From Collinsella aerofaciens (lineage in GTDB: Bacteria; Actinomycetota; Coriobacteriia; Coriobacteriales; Coriobacteriaceae), in contig NZ_SPFY01000002.1 of the NCBI RefSeq assembly GCF_005844325.1, forward strand, positions 62,001 through 126,000: a stretch of 64,000 nt of DNA, written 5' to 3'. Below the pieces are notes generated by a model. It ran no database searches, had not been told where the DNA came from, and saw nothing but the letters and a program-made list of their open reading frames with translations. This document shows positions 8,001 to 15,311 of this stretch, one piece after another; position 1 is the first letter of the stretch, and each line of letters starts with the position of its first letter. The position numbers were made by a program, and so were the translations under genes.

Positions 8001-11000
8001 CCTTAAGGTAGACGGCACTGTGTTCGCCGTGGGCGATGCGGCAGAATTCACGCATACCGATCTTGCCTACAACAGCAAGCATACCTACCAGATTCGTTCG
8101 CGCAACGCCGATGGCTACTCCGCATGGAGCGACGTGCTTGAGGCGAACTCTGCGCTCGACCCGTGGCGGAACGTGCCTGAGGCCGAGGAAATCACTTGGG
8201 AGGGCTCGCTCTACGGTAGCCATAAGGCCGAACTCGCCTTCGACCATGAGTTCCAGTCGGGCGACGGCGGTTTCCACTCCGGTGGCAACGATCTGGGCAA
8301 GGCGCTTACCGTTGACTACGGTCGCGCTTACAAGCTCGACAAGCTCGAGTACTATCCGCGCGATGATGCCGGTAACGGCACTGTGACCAAGATGCGCATC
8401 GAGACGAGCCTCGACGGCGTGCATTGGACGACGCAGGAGGTCGACTGGGAGCGCTCCGCCGCTTGCAAGACGGTGGCGTTCGACGGCGCCGTGGCCGCGC
8501 GCTACGTGCGTATGACGCCGCTCGCGTCCGTGGGCAACTTCTTCTCCGCCTCCGAGATCGCCATCTACAAGACCGACGGCACGGACGGCTTCGCTGTGGG
8601 CTCCAACCTCAACAAGGCCACGGTCTCCGACGGCGACTACTCCAACATGAAGAATTACCTGGGTCTTGAGAACCGCGAGCCCGACACCTCGACGTTCGAC
8701 TCCCAGATCCGCGCCCACTTCGCCGACCTCAACGGCAACGGCGTCTACGACGTGTACGACTACTCCTTCACCATGGCGGCGCTCGACGGCGGCACCAAGC
8801 AAAAGGGCAAGGCTGCTGGCACCCTCGCGGTGATCCCGAGCAAGATGGAGGTCGAGGCCGGCGACGAGATCACGGTCGACGTCTACGCCACCGACGCCGA
8901 GAACATCAACGCGCTCGGTGCGCTCGTCAACTTCAACAGCGACCAGTTCGAGTATGTCTCCGAGAGCATCGCGCAGGATGCGTCGACGGCGGGCATGGAG
9001 AACCTCTCGCGCGAGAAAGTGCAGTTCACGGATGGCCACCAGACCATCAACCTGGCCTTCGCCAACCGCGGCGACGCCAAGCTCTTCAACAGTACTGGTG
9101 TGGTCGCGAGCTTTAAACTCAAGGCTAAGACGGCCGGCAAGGTCGAGCTGCCCTCGACGTCTTGGCTCGTCGGCCCGGCGTGCGACGCGCTCGAGTTCGT
9201 GAGTGATGGCACCGTGACGATGCCCGGTGTCCCGCAGCCCACCAAGTCCGAGTACGGCCGCGACGCCTTTGACATCACGATGACCAACGACGAGCTCCCC
9301 ACCGACGACGGCACCAACGTCGAGAAGCTCATCCAGCAGAAGAGCTATGACGGACTGTTCGACAACAATGAGGGCGGCAACGACTTCGAGTTCCTGTGGA
9401 ACTATGGGCCCAACTGGATCGACGGCAAGATGCCGACCTACGTCAAGCTGCCCGCCACGATGACGTTCGCCTTCAAGACGCCGTCGAAACTCGATAGCGT
9501 CGAGGTCGTTAACCGCAACGGTGGCAACGGCACCGTGCAGAAGATTAAGTCCGTCGTGACGTTCGAGGACGGCTCGACCCAGGAGTTCTCGGGCGGAAGC
9601 TTTGATTCCTATCAGGCTCGCTACGCCTTTGGCCTCTCTGCCGAGAACAAGGGCAAGAAGGCGACCAAGGTCGAGATCACGCCGCTTGAGGCATCGGGTG
9701 ACCAGATGCTCACGCTGCGCGAGATCAACTTCAACTACACACAGGGTGTCGAGGCCATCGAGGGTGTCGAACTGGGCAAGAACCAGACCGAGTTCTTCGA
9801 GGGCGATGTGACGCTCGTCGACGCCAAGGCCACGCCCGAGAGCGCCGGCTACCCCTATGTGACGGTCGAGAGCTCCGATCCTTCTGTGGTGAGCGTCTCC
9901 GCTGTCCAGGCCGGCGATAGCGTGAGCTACTACCTGCGCGCCAACAAGGCCGGCAAGGCAACGATCACGGTGGCGTCGGTGCTCGATCCCTCCAAGACCG
10001 CATCCTATGAGGTCGAGGTCAAGGCTGGTGTCGACACCTCTGCGCTCATGGCAGCGCTTTCCAAGGCCGCGGGCTACAGCGAGTCCGTCTACACCAAGGA
10101 TTCCTATGCAGCCCTCACCGCTGCGGTCGAGGCGGCTCAGAAGCTCCTCGATGGCGGCCAGGGCAGCTATAGCAAGAAGGATGTCGCAGACGCCACGGCC
10201 AAGATCGAGAAGGCAATCGACGGCCTCAAGATGCGCCCCGTCGATGAGAAGAGCCTCATCAACACGCCCGAGAACCGCGAGAACGTCAAGGTGACCGGCT
10301 TCTCGAGCGAGGCCGACTATGAGGGCAGCAACGCCGTCAACGCTCTTGACGGCGATGAGCAGACGCTCTGGCACAGCGACTGGGCCTATAAGGCCGGTAT
10401 GCCCCAGTACCTGACCGTCGACCTGGGCCGCGACTACGATCTCACCGACGTCACGTTCCTGCCGCGCCAGGACGGCGGCACGAACGGCGATATCTTTGAG
10501 GCCGAGGTGCTGGTTTCCGACACCGCCGACGGTTATGAGATGGGCACCGCCACGTCGATGGGTACGTTTACCTTCGACAACGACGGCCGCGTGCTCACCG
10601 ACCGTGGCGACTGGAAGCAGATGAGCTTTGGTGCCGCGCGCGGTCGCTACGTGACCGTCAAGGTGCTCCACGCCGGCGGTGGCAGCGTTGACGCCTACTG
10701 CAGCATGGCGGAGCTCAAGTTCTACGGTACGGCCGTTCCCAATCCGGTGGCGAAGGACGACCTCACTGCCGCGATTGAAAAGGTTGATGCCGAGGTTGCA
10801 GCCGGCGACCTTAAGGCCAGCGACTACACCGAGGCTTCCTGGACCGCGTTCCAGAACGCCTTGGCGAGCGCCCGCGCCATCCTGAACGACGAGAACGCCA
10901 CGCAGGACGAGGTCGACCAGGCACTCAAGGCACTCGAGAGTGCTCGCGACGCGCTTGAGAAGACTCCGGTGACCCCGGTCGAGAACCCGACCAAGAAGCA

Positions 11001-11418
11001 GCTCAAGGCCTTGGTCAAGCAGGCGAAGGAGACTGACACCAGGGGCAAGACGGACGAGTCTGTCAAGGCCCTGACGGATGCCATTACCTACGCCGAGGAC
11101 GTCTTGGGTGATGAGAATGCTTCCGACATCCAGCTCCAGGCGGCCTATGACCAGCTCAAGCTGGCCATTGAGAGCCTCAAGGATGCCGATTCCGGCAACC
11201 AGGGCGGCTCGGGCAACCAGGGTTCCGGCAATGGCTCAAACGGCGGCAACCAGGCGGGCAAGCCCGCAGGCGACAAGGCCCAGGGCAGCAAGAAGAGCGG
11301 TTCGGCGATCCCCAATACCGGCGACCAGACGGCGGCGACCGTCGCGGCCGTCGGTGGTCTTGGCGCCATCATCGCCGCGATCGGCGCTTTCTTCCATCGT
11401 CGCAGCAAGGCTAAGTAG
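5008..11418 (+). CDS. Cell-wall-anchored GH31 glycoside hydrolase, possibly alpha-N-acetylgalactosaminidase
   Basis: A 2136-residue secreted, modular enzyme. GTG 5008 follows GGAGGGAAGGAG and opens a signal peptide (about residues 1-36). A galactose-mutarotase-like region precedes the GH31 barrel (about 270-760). Asp480 in KTDVAWVGSGYSF is the likely nucleophile and Asp531 in GIWTGDQYGGNW the acid/base. Then come FN3 (968-1051), CBM32 (1060-1195), a dockerin-like ADLNGNGVYDVYDYS module (1198-1270), a cohesin-like module (1272-1407), another lectin-like domain (1411-1578), Big_2 (1581-1673), FIVAR (1674-1745), a second CBM32 (1750-1908), two FIVARs, and the sorting signal IPNTGD (from 2101), helix and basic tail. 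The module set resembles mucin-active enzymes, and the active-site segments recall GH31 alpha-GalNAcases; that specificity is inference. A class B sortase gene lies 0.8 kb downstream. Confidence 0.88.
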   Translation: MRRNSIFTKRWVKGSAVLVATAATLVFANPQQAIATPLKGVDSATVSQSASNVVDIDFADGIKGRITFLEDGIFRYNVDPKGEFSEYATPRSKSHTAKIQAQPDTSDTYSKPSATVADKGDTIEITGGKATVILDKATGKMSIKSGDRGVVSESAPLDLDKKGTVQTLAKEKSENFFGGGTQNGRFLHTNQTIAISNTNNWTDGGVASPNPFYWTSDGYGVLRNTFAEGSYDFGSTDSSTVTTLHSENEFDAYYFVATNEGASNVATEMLQDYYKVTGNPVLLPEYGFYLGHLNAYNRDGWSTTSGQKKWETKGSKSSSEKGDVKYESGMSTGYKLDGTLAAETLNGEGPTVDTENMKATDFDRQFSARQVIDDYEDNDMPLGWFLPNDGYGAGYGQNGYYKTGGVNSDGTSSAERLNAVRANVDNLKKFTEYANSKGVSTGLWTQSNLEPDSNSETPWHLLRDFDSEVKTGGITTLKTDVAWVGSGYSFGLNGIKTAYDTVTTGANKRPNIITLDGWAGTQRFGGIWTGDQYGGNWEYIRFHIPTYIGQSLSGNPNIGSDMDGIFGGDPIISARDYQWKTFTPSMLDMDGWGTYRKSPMTHGDPYTGISRFYLKLKAQLMPYIYTSAASAANIDTGNGDTGLPMIRAMLLSDNSEYAASTSTQYQYMFGENFLVAPVYQDTQADENGNDVRNGIYLPNYGTDENPAIWIDYFSGKQYRGGQVLNNYEAPLWKLPLFVKANAIVPMYAENNNPEAVTETNTKGTNRSQRIVEFFATEGEGSFTQYEDDGSSIENNTTEDDSYGTIDNISYGEHVSTVYKSSVVGGTATFTAEASQGGYSGYDSNRTTTFVANVSAKPTSVSAKNGGSALNVVEVDSQEAFDAATPEAGQAVYFYNETPNLNHYGSDAGSTEAEQGESFNNTKITTNPKVYVKFAKTDVATAAQTLELGDFVNADATLAADRFNENLSAPANLAAPEDATTPTSIKLTWGKVDGATSYDLKVDGTVFAVGDAAEFTHTDLAYNSKHTYQIRSRNADGYSAWSDVLEANSALDPWRNVPEAEEITWEGSLYGSHKAELAFDHEFQSGDGGFHSGGNDLGKALTVDYGRAYKLDKLEYYPRDDAGNGTVTKMRIETSLDGVHWTTQEVDWERSAACKTVAFDGAVAARYVRMTPLASVGNFFSASEIAIYKTDGTDGFAVGSNLNKATVSDGDYSNMKNYLGLENREPDTSTFDSQIRAHFADLNGNGVYDVYDYSFTMAALDGGTKQKGKAAGTLAVIPSKMEVEAGDEITVDVYATDAENINALGALVNFNSDQFEYVSESIAQDASTAGMENLSREKVQFTDGHQTINLAFANRGDAKLFNSTGVVASFKLKAKTAGKVELPSTSWLVGPACDALEFVSDGTVTMPGVPQPTKSEYGRDAFDITMTNDELPTDDGTNVEKLIQQKSYDGLFDNNEGGNDFEFLWNYGPNWIDGKMPTYVKLPATMTFAFKTPSKLDSVEVVNRNGGNGTVQKIKSVVTFEDGSTQEFSGGSFDSYQARYAFGLSAENKGKKATKVEITPLEASGDQMLTLREINFNYTQGVEAIEGVELGKNQTEFFEGDVTLVDAKATPESAGYPYVTVESSDPSVVSVSAVQAGDSVSYYLRANKAGKATITVASVLDPSKTASYEVEVKAGVDTSALMAALSKAAGYSESVYTKDSYAALTAAVEAAQKLLDGGQGSYSKKDVADATAKIEKAIDGLKMRPVDEKSLINTPENRENVKVTGFSSEADYEGSNAVNALDGDEQTLWHSDWAYKAGMPQYLTVDLGRDYDLTDVTFLPRQDGGTNGDIFEAEVLVSDTADGYEMGTATSMGTFTFDNDGRVLTDRGDWKQMSFGAARGRYVTVKVLHAGGGSVDAYCSMAELKFYGTAVPNPVAKDDLTAAIEKVDAEVAAGDLKASDYTEASWTAFQNALASARAILNDENATQDEVDQALKALESARDALEKTPVTPVENPTKKQLKALVKQAKETDTRGKTDESVKALTDAITYAEDVLGDENASDIQLQAAYDQLKLAIESLKDADSGNQGGSGNQGSGNGSNGGNQAGKPAGDKAQGSKKSGSAIPNTGDQTAATVAAVGGLGAIIAAIGAFFHRRSKAK

Positions 11419-11442
11419 TCCCAGCGACAACTAAGCAAACGT

Positions 11443-11470
11443 GCCCGCCGCTCCGTCAAGGACGGCGGGC
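11443..11470 (+). terminator. Terminator of the GH31 gene
   Basis: The stem gcccgcc (11443-11449) with ggcgggc (11464-11470), extended inside by cgtc/gacg, is followed by ATTGCTTTATTATTT. Confidence 0.75.
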
Positions 11471-11524
11471 ATTGCTTTATTATTTCAGCCAACGTACGTC
11501 ATGGCAATATCCGGTAGGTCGCAG

Positions 11525-11616
11525 GGCGCTTCGCGGGCGGGCGGGCCAGGCTCTATCTGAACGACTTTGCGAAGCAACCGGAGTGAAGATAAAGCCTGGC
11601 CCGCCCGCGAAGCGCC
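11525..11616. repeat. Long imperfect palindrome between the GH31 gene and purE
   Basis: The left arm ggcgcttcgcgggcgggcgg (from 11525) and right arm ending ccgcccgcgaagcgcc (to 11616) also pair through ggccaggct/agcctggcc. It has the same plan as the palindromes at 1490, 3358, 39588 and 47157. Confidence 0.75.
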
Positions 11617-11642
11617 ACAGAGACCGCAGGGACGGGAGCAGC

Positions 11643-11660
11643 TATACTACTCTCAGTAGT
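11643..11660 (+). promoter_or_regulatory. purE promoter -10 with overlapping palindrome
   Basis: TATACT (11643-11648) lies 64 bases before purE and overlaps a perfect palindrome actact-ctc-agtagt (11646-11660), which would be well placed for a repressor. I see no convincing -35 box. Confidence 0.45.
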
Positions 11661-11711
11661 TAAGGGTCGCGGATCCGCCGCGTCACCGCTCTCAACAGGA
11701 GGTCTTTGTTT

Positions 11712-12176
11712 ATGGCAGATCAGAAGCCGGTTGTCGGGATCATCATGGGCTCCAAGTCCGATCTGGGCGTTATGGAAGGTTGCACCGCCGAGCTCGAGGC
11801 ACTGGGCGTGCCCTATGAGCTCGTGATTGCAAGCGCACACCGCACGCCGGCGAAGGTCCATGAGTGGGCCTCGACCGCTGCCGACCGCGGCATCAAGGTG
11901 ATTATCGCTGCTGCCGGCAAGGCTGCTCACCTGGGCGGTGTCGTTGCTGCGTTTACGCCGCTGCCGGTCATCGGTGTGCCTATGAAGACGAGCGATCTGG
12001 GTGGTATGGACTCGCTGCTGTCGATGGTGCAGATGCCTTCGGGCGTGCCCGTTGCCTGTGTGGCCATCAACGGTGCCAAGAACGCTGCCATTTACGCCAC
12101 GCAGATTCTGGGCGCCTGCGACCCCGAGTACCGCAAGGTTGTCGAGAAGATGAAGCAGGAGATGGCTGACGCTTAA
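11712..12176 (+). CDS. purE: N5-carboxyaminoimidazole ribonucleotide mutase
   Basis: A 154-residue class I PurE that rearranges N5-CAIR to CAIR in de novo purine synthesis. Family signatures are clear: [14 protein letters not shown] at the nucleotide-binding start, [14 protein letters not shown] with the catalytic His, and [23 protein letters not shown] 11712 has AGGAGG nine bases upstream; an in-frame TTG at 11706 is too close to that site. purF, purM and purN lie within 7 kb on the same strand, but the sortase, MoaE-like and membrane-protein genes interrupt the cluster. No purK is visible here. Confidence 0.96.
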   Translation: MADQKPVVGIIMGSKSDLGVMEGCTAELEALGVPYELVIASAHRTPAKVHEWASTAADRGIKVIIAAAGKAAHLGGVVAAFTPLPVIGVPMKTSDLGGMDSLLSMVQMPSGVPVACVAINGAKNAAIYATQILGACDPEYRKVVEKMKQEMADA

Positions 12177-12212
12177 GCGCTCTGCCAGTCCATTTGCAGC
12201 ATAAGGAGAGCC

Positions 12213-13211
12213 ATGTCCGACTATCAGGGAAAGCGTTTTTCGGCTTCTCGGATTCCCGATCCAGCCAAGTCGGGAGCGGCCCGCGCGCCGCAGCGGGGTC
12301 GGACATCCTCTCCTCAGCAGTCACGTGCGCCGCGCCCCGTGACGCCGGCGAAGCATCGCCGTCAGGATACACCTGCTGCATATCGCCCTTCGTCATACAG
12401 TACGGCCAAGAAGTCACCTCGCTCTTCGGCGCATGCCGCGCCATCGAGCTATACCGAGCCGCCGCGCAAAAATCGCCGCTCCGTCATTCCCATTCTGCTC
12501 ATCATCATCGGTATTGGCCTGATCGTTGCTGCGGCCGCTATCTTTATCAACGCGCAGATTGGCTACAAGCAGGCGAGCGAGTCGTATCAAAAAATCGAAA
12601 AGCAATATGTGAGCGACAAGGACGCCAGTGGCGTGCCAATTATCGACTTCAATGCGCTTGCCCAGACAAATCCCGAGGTTGTGGGTTGGATTTACGCGCC
12701 CGGCACCAACATCAACTACCCCGTGGTGCAGACCAACAACAACTCCAAGTACCTCAACACGCTGTTCGACGGCACCGCCAATGCGTCGGGTGCCATCTTC
12801 CTGGATAGCGACGACACCGCGCCGGGCATGGTGGATCAGCAGACCACGATTTACGGTCATCACATGAACGACGGTTCGATGTTCAACGTGATTTCGGATA
12901 CGACCGATCAAGCGACGTTCGACAGCATGGACTACGTGTACTACATCACACGTGACGCGACGTATAAGCTGCGTCCGCTGGCGACCAAGGTGGTCGAGGA
13001 CACGTATGCCAAGGCGCGCACGCCCAACTTTGAGGGCGATGACGGACTGAAGAATTATCTGTCCGAGATGCTCGACGGTGCCTCTGCCGTGGCGAGCGAT
13101 GCCACCGATCGTGCCGCTTCGGCAACCAAGGTCGTAACGCTTGTGACCTGCCGTTCGCTGTCATTTAGCAATACGCGCGCCGTCATGGTGCTCACGCCGG
13201 TCGAGGAATAA
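12213..13211 (+). CDS. srtB: Class B sortase
   Basis: A 332-residue membrane-anchored transpeptidase that would cleave sorting signals and attach surface proteins to the cell wall. A long basic cytoplasmic head rich in Ser/Pro/Arg (1-90) is followed by one membrane helix (VIPILLIIIGIGLIVAAAAI). The extracellular domain carries the family segments VGWIYAPGTNINYPVVQ, His216 in YGHHM, Cys313 in TLVTC and Arg322. The start follows AAGGAGAG. Class B enzymes often serve haem or pilus substrates; here the neighbouring GH31 protein with IPNTG is an obvious candidate client, though this is inferred from proximity. Confidence 0.9.
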   Translation: MSDYQGKRFSASRIPDPAKSGAARAPQRGRTSSPQQSRAPRPVTPAKHRRQDTPAAYRPSSYSTAKKSPRSSAHAAPSSYTEPPRKNRRSVIPILLIIIGIGLIVAAAAIFINAQIGYKQASESYQKIEKQYVSDKDASGVPIIDFNALAQTNPEVVGWIYAPGTNINYPVVQTNNNSKYLNTLFDGTANASGAIFLDSDDTAPGMVDQQTTIYGHHMNDGSMFNVISDTTDQATFDSMDYVYYITRDATYKLRPLATKVVEDTYAKARTPNFEGDDGLKNYLSEMLDGASAVASDATDRAASATKVVTLVTCRSLSFSNTRAVMVLTPVEE

Positions 13212-13264
13212 AGTGTCCGGGCCCCGTCCCAAAAAGACTACCCTGGAAATCAAAAGGAGAAATG

Positions 13265-13681
13265 ATGCTTGAGAACGGCAAATCGATGCCTTCGGTTGAT
13301 GCTTGGCTGCGCGAAGCCAAGGCCGATGTTTCGGCGGCTGATTGTGGGATGTACCTGACACACAACGGCGTGGTGCGCGCGACGCCCAAGGCCGAAGTGC
13401 GCGGAGTCGAGACCGATGGCGTGGCGCCAGGCCACAAGGTGGGCGGCATGGTGTTTGGCTTCGATGCCGAAAAGGTGCAGGCCGCTATCGAGGCGACGCG
13501 CACGATGCCGGGTATCGGCTATGTGCGCGTGTGGCTGGCGAGCGGCGAGCTTACCGTGGGCGACGACATCATGCTCGTGCTCATTGGCGGAGACATTCGC
13601 CCGCATGTGGTCGATGCGCTGCAGTCGCTCGTCGGCACCATCAAGAACGAGTGCGTGAGCGAGGTCGAGCGCGAGGCGTAA
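13265..13681 (+). CDS. MoaE-like molybdopterin synthase large-subunit homologue
   Basis: A 138-residue protein resembling the MoaE family, which inserts sulfur into precursor Z with MoaD in molybdenum cofactor synthesis. The family-like segments are SVDAWLREAKADVSAADCG, HNGVVRATPK and the central VGGMVFGFDAEKVQAAIEAT. The usual C-terminal catalytic PIWKKE-type stretch is absent; the C-terminus is DALQSLVGTIKNECVSEVER. It may therefore be a divergent or repurposed homologue. No other moa gene is in the window. ATG 13265 is favoured over ATG 13262 because AGGAGA ends at 13260. The gene lies just after the sortase. Confidence 0.65.
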   Translation: MLENGKSMPSVDAWLREAKADVSAADCGMYLTHNGVVRATPKAEVRGVETDGVAPGHKVGGMVFGFDAEKVQAAIEATRTMPGIGYVRVWLASGELTVGDDIMLVLIGGDIRPHVVDALQSLVGTIKNECVSEVEREA

Positions 13682-13714
13682 GGCCTCGTCGGCAATCCGA
13701 GTCTGTCTATAGCG

Positions 13715-13755
13715 AAAGCCCGCCGGCAGTTCATGTAGATCTGCCAGCGGGCTTT
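13715..13755. terminator. Bidirectional terminator between moaE-like and CmpB-like genes
   Basis: The stem aaagcccgccggcag (13715-13729) with ctgccagcgggcttt (13741-13755) ends in A and T tracts on its two sides, suiting the two convergent genes. Confidence 0.85.
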
Positions 13756-13787
13756 GATGTGTTGGAGCTATTTTGCTCTGGCGTTTG

Positions 13788-15017
13788 CTACACGCGTGTG
13801 GCGTCCTTGGGGCTCATGGTCATACTCTGAAAACGGTTCTCCATATATTCGTTATCGAAATGCTTGTCATAGAACTGTGCGACGGGAATATTTCGAACGG
13901 TTCCGTTGACGCGCTGATACCAATAGTCGAGCGATTGCAACGTCATGACGCCGTCGATCAACATGACGGCGGTCAGGATGACGGTAGCAGAGTAGCGGCG
14001 TTTCCATGGAATCATATTGATGAGCTTAAGCAGGTGCGGCAGCAAGACCTTGATCCAGATGAGGCCACCCAGGCCCCACATGCAGGCAAACGGCGTGCAT
14101 GTGCGTCCCCCGGTCAATACCGCGATGGGATCGGGCATGCCGAATAGCCTAATGTGTGAATAGCTCCACGACACCACGCCAAATGAGGTCTGCATAAACC
14201 AGCCTACAAACACCTCGAAAGCGCCGCCGATCAGGGCACTTACCAGGAAAATGATCAGAGGATTCTTTTTATAGAAGCGGTTGAGCGCCATGGTCATGAG
14301 CACCGCGCCAAATCCGTAGATGGGGCTAAAGGGGCCAAATAGCATACCGGCACGGTCCTGATAGACGCCGGGATCGACGACGACCATATGCCAGACTTCC
14401 TCGAGAATGAGACCTAACACGCTGCAGACGAAGAATACCCAGAACAGGTTGAAGTAGTTGAGCTTGATGTAGCCCTCGCCGGTTTCGTCGCGGCCGAGCA
14501 TCCCCTCGGCGGCGGCATCGCGGTCGAGCATCTCTTGCAGACGGCGCTGCAGTTCGCGCTCCTGGCGTAGCGTGGGGTCGACGGTGGCCGACAGCGCAAT
14601 GAGGATGACAAGCTGGACGGCGGGGCGCAGCAGGAAGGGTCCGATGCCCTGGAGCATCACGTCAACTAAAAGCTCGACGACGGTAAACGCGATAAGGATG
14701 TAGGAAAGACGGGCGGCGTTGCGGCGCTGGTTCTTGATGAGGTCCAGGCCAAAGATGATCAAGATGACGGCACTGGCAGCCGAGAGCATGATGCCGGCGA
14801 CGATAAGGCCGACTGCGACGAGCGTGTTGTCGCCGAGGTTGGCGGCGGCGTTGCCGTTGATGAGCGCGGTGATGACCTGCCACATAAAGGCGCCGACCGA
14901 CGGGAGCGTACCAACACCGGACAGGATGCACAGGACGGCATACACCTTAATGATGAGGGGGATCTTCTTGACCTCCGTGGCGCTGGGGACGCTGGGGTCG
15001 AGTTCGTTTCGATCCAT
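13788..15017 (-). CDS. CmpB-like putative ABC-transporter type IV membrane protein
   Basis: A 409-residue polytopic membrane protein. The first half has four to five hydrophobic spans (AVLCILSGVGTLPSVGAFM, LVAVGLIVAGIMLSAASAV), then a charged cytosolic stretch (RQERELQRRLQEMLDRD). The second half matches the putative ABC-transporter type IV family: LEEVWHMVVVDPGVYQDRAG, FGPFSPIYGFGAVLM, GGAFEVFVGWFMQ and GGRTCTPFACMWGLGG. The substrate is unknown and no ATPase is adjacent. ATG 15017 follows AGAAAGG; longer versions reach into the promoter region. The gene is divergent from purF. Confidence 0.82.
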   Translation of the reverse strand: MDRNELDPSVPSATEVKKIPLIIKVYAVLCILSGVGTLPSVGAFMWQVITALINGNAAANLGDNTLVAVGLIVAGIMLSAASAVILIIFGLDLIKNQRRNAARLSYILIAFTVVELLVDVMLQGIGPFLLRPAVQLVILIALSATVDPTLRQERELQRRLQEMLDRDAAAEGMLGRDETGEGYIKLNYFNLFWVFFVCSVLGLILEEVWHMVVVDPGVYQDRAGMLFGPFSPIYGFGAVLMTMALNRFYKKNPLIIFLVSALIGGAFEVFVGWFMQTSFGVVSWSYSHIRLFGMPDPIAVLTGGRTCTPFACMWGLGGLIWIKVLLPHLLKLINMIPWKRRYSATVILTAVMLIDGVMTLQSLDYWYQRVNGTVRNIPVAQFYDKHFDNEYMENRFQSMTMSPKDATRV

Positions 15018-15048
15018 ACATAACCTTTCTCGTTTTGCTGTAGGTACA

Positions 15049-15078
15049 AGGATACGCCGCCGACCTGCTAAAAGACAA
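15049..15078 (-). promoter_or_regulatory. Candidate promoter of the CmpB-like gene
   Basis: On the minus strand TTGTCT (15078-15073) and TATCCT (15054-15049) are spaced by 18 bases, about 30 bases upstream of the start codon. Confidence 0.45.
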
Positions 15079-15264
15079 GACAAACGACCCAATTGCAGCA
15101 ATGTAAGCCCTAGCGGTGGACGAGACGCGTCGCGACGGAAGCATGCGGGATCGTCGGCCCCGAGGCGGTTGCCCAATAAAATGTTTGGCTGCAAAACGGA
15201 TTATAAGCTCGGTGGGCTTTTAAAAAGCGCTGTTCATGCGCGGGAGTGCTTGTCTTGCCGTGCG

Positions 15265-15270
15265 TATAAT
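15265..15270 (+). promoter_or_regulatory. purF -10 box
   Basis: A consensus TATAAT lies 41 bases before the purF start. No good -35 hexamer is at the proper distance. The surrounding 294-base divergent region holds no other gene. Confidence 0.55.
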
Positions 15271-15311
15271 AGGGCAGGTAACGCCAAATAACGAGGCTCT
15301 GAGGGGATGCC

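Noticed and set aside
5911-10671. A 1586-codon open frame on the minus strand inside the GH31 gene.
   Set aside because: It is a shadow caused by strong GC bias in third positions; the plus strand encodes a signal peptide, catalytic motifs and a sorting signal in frame.
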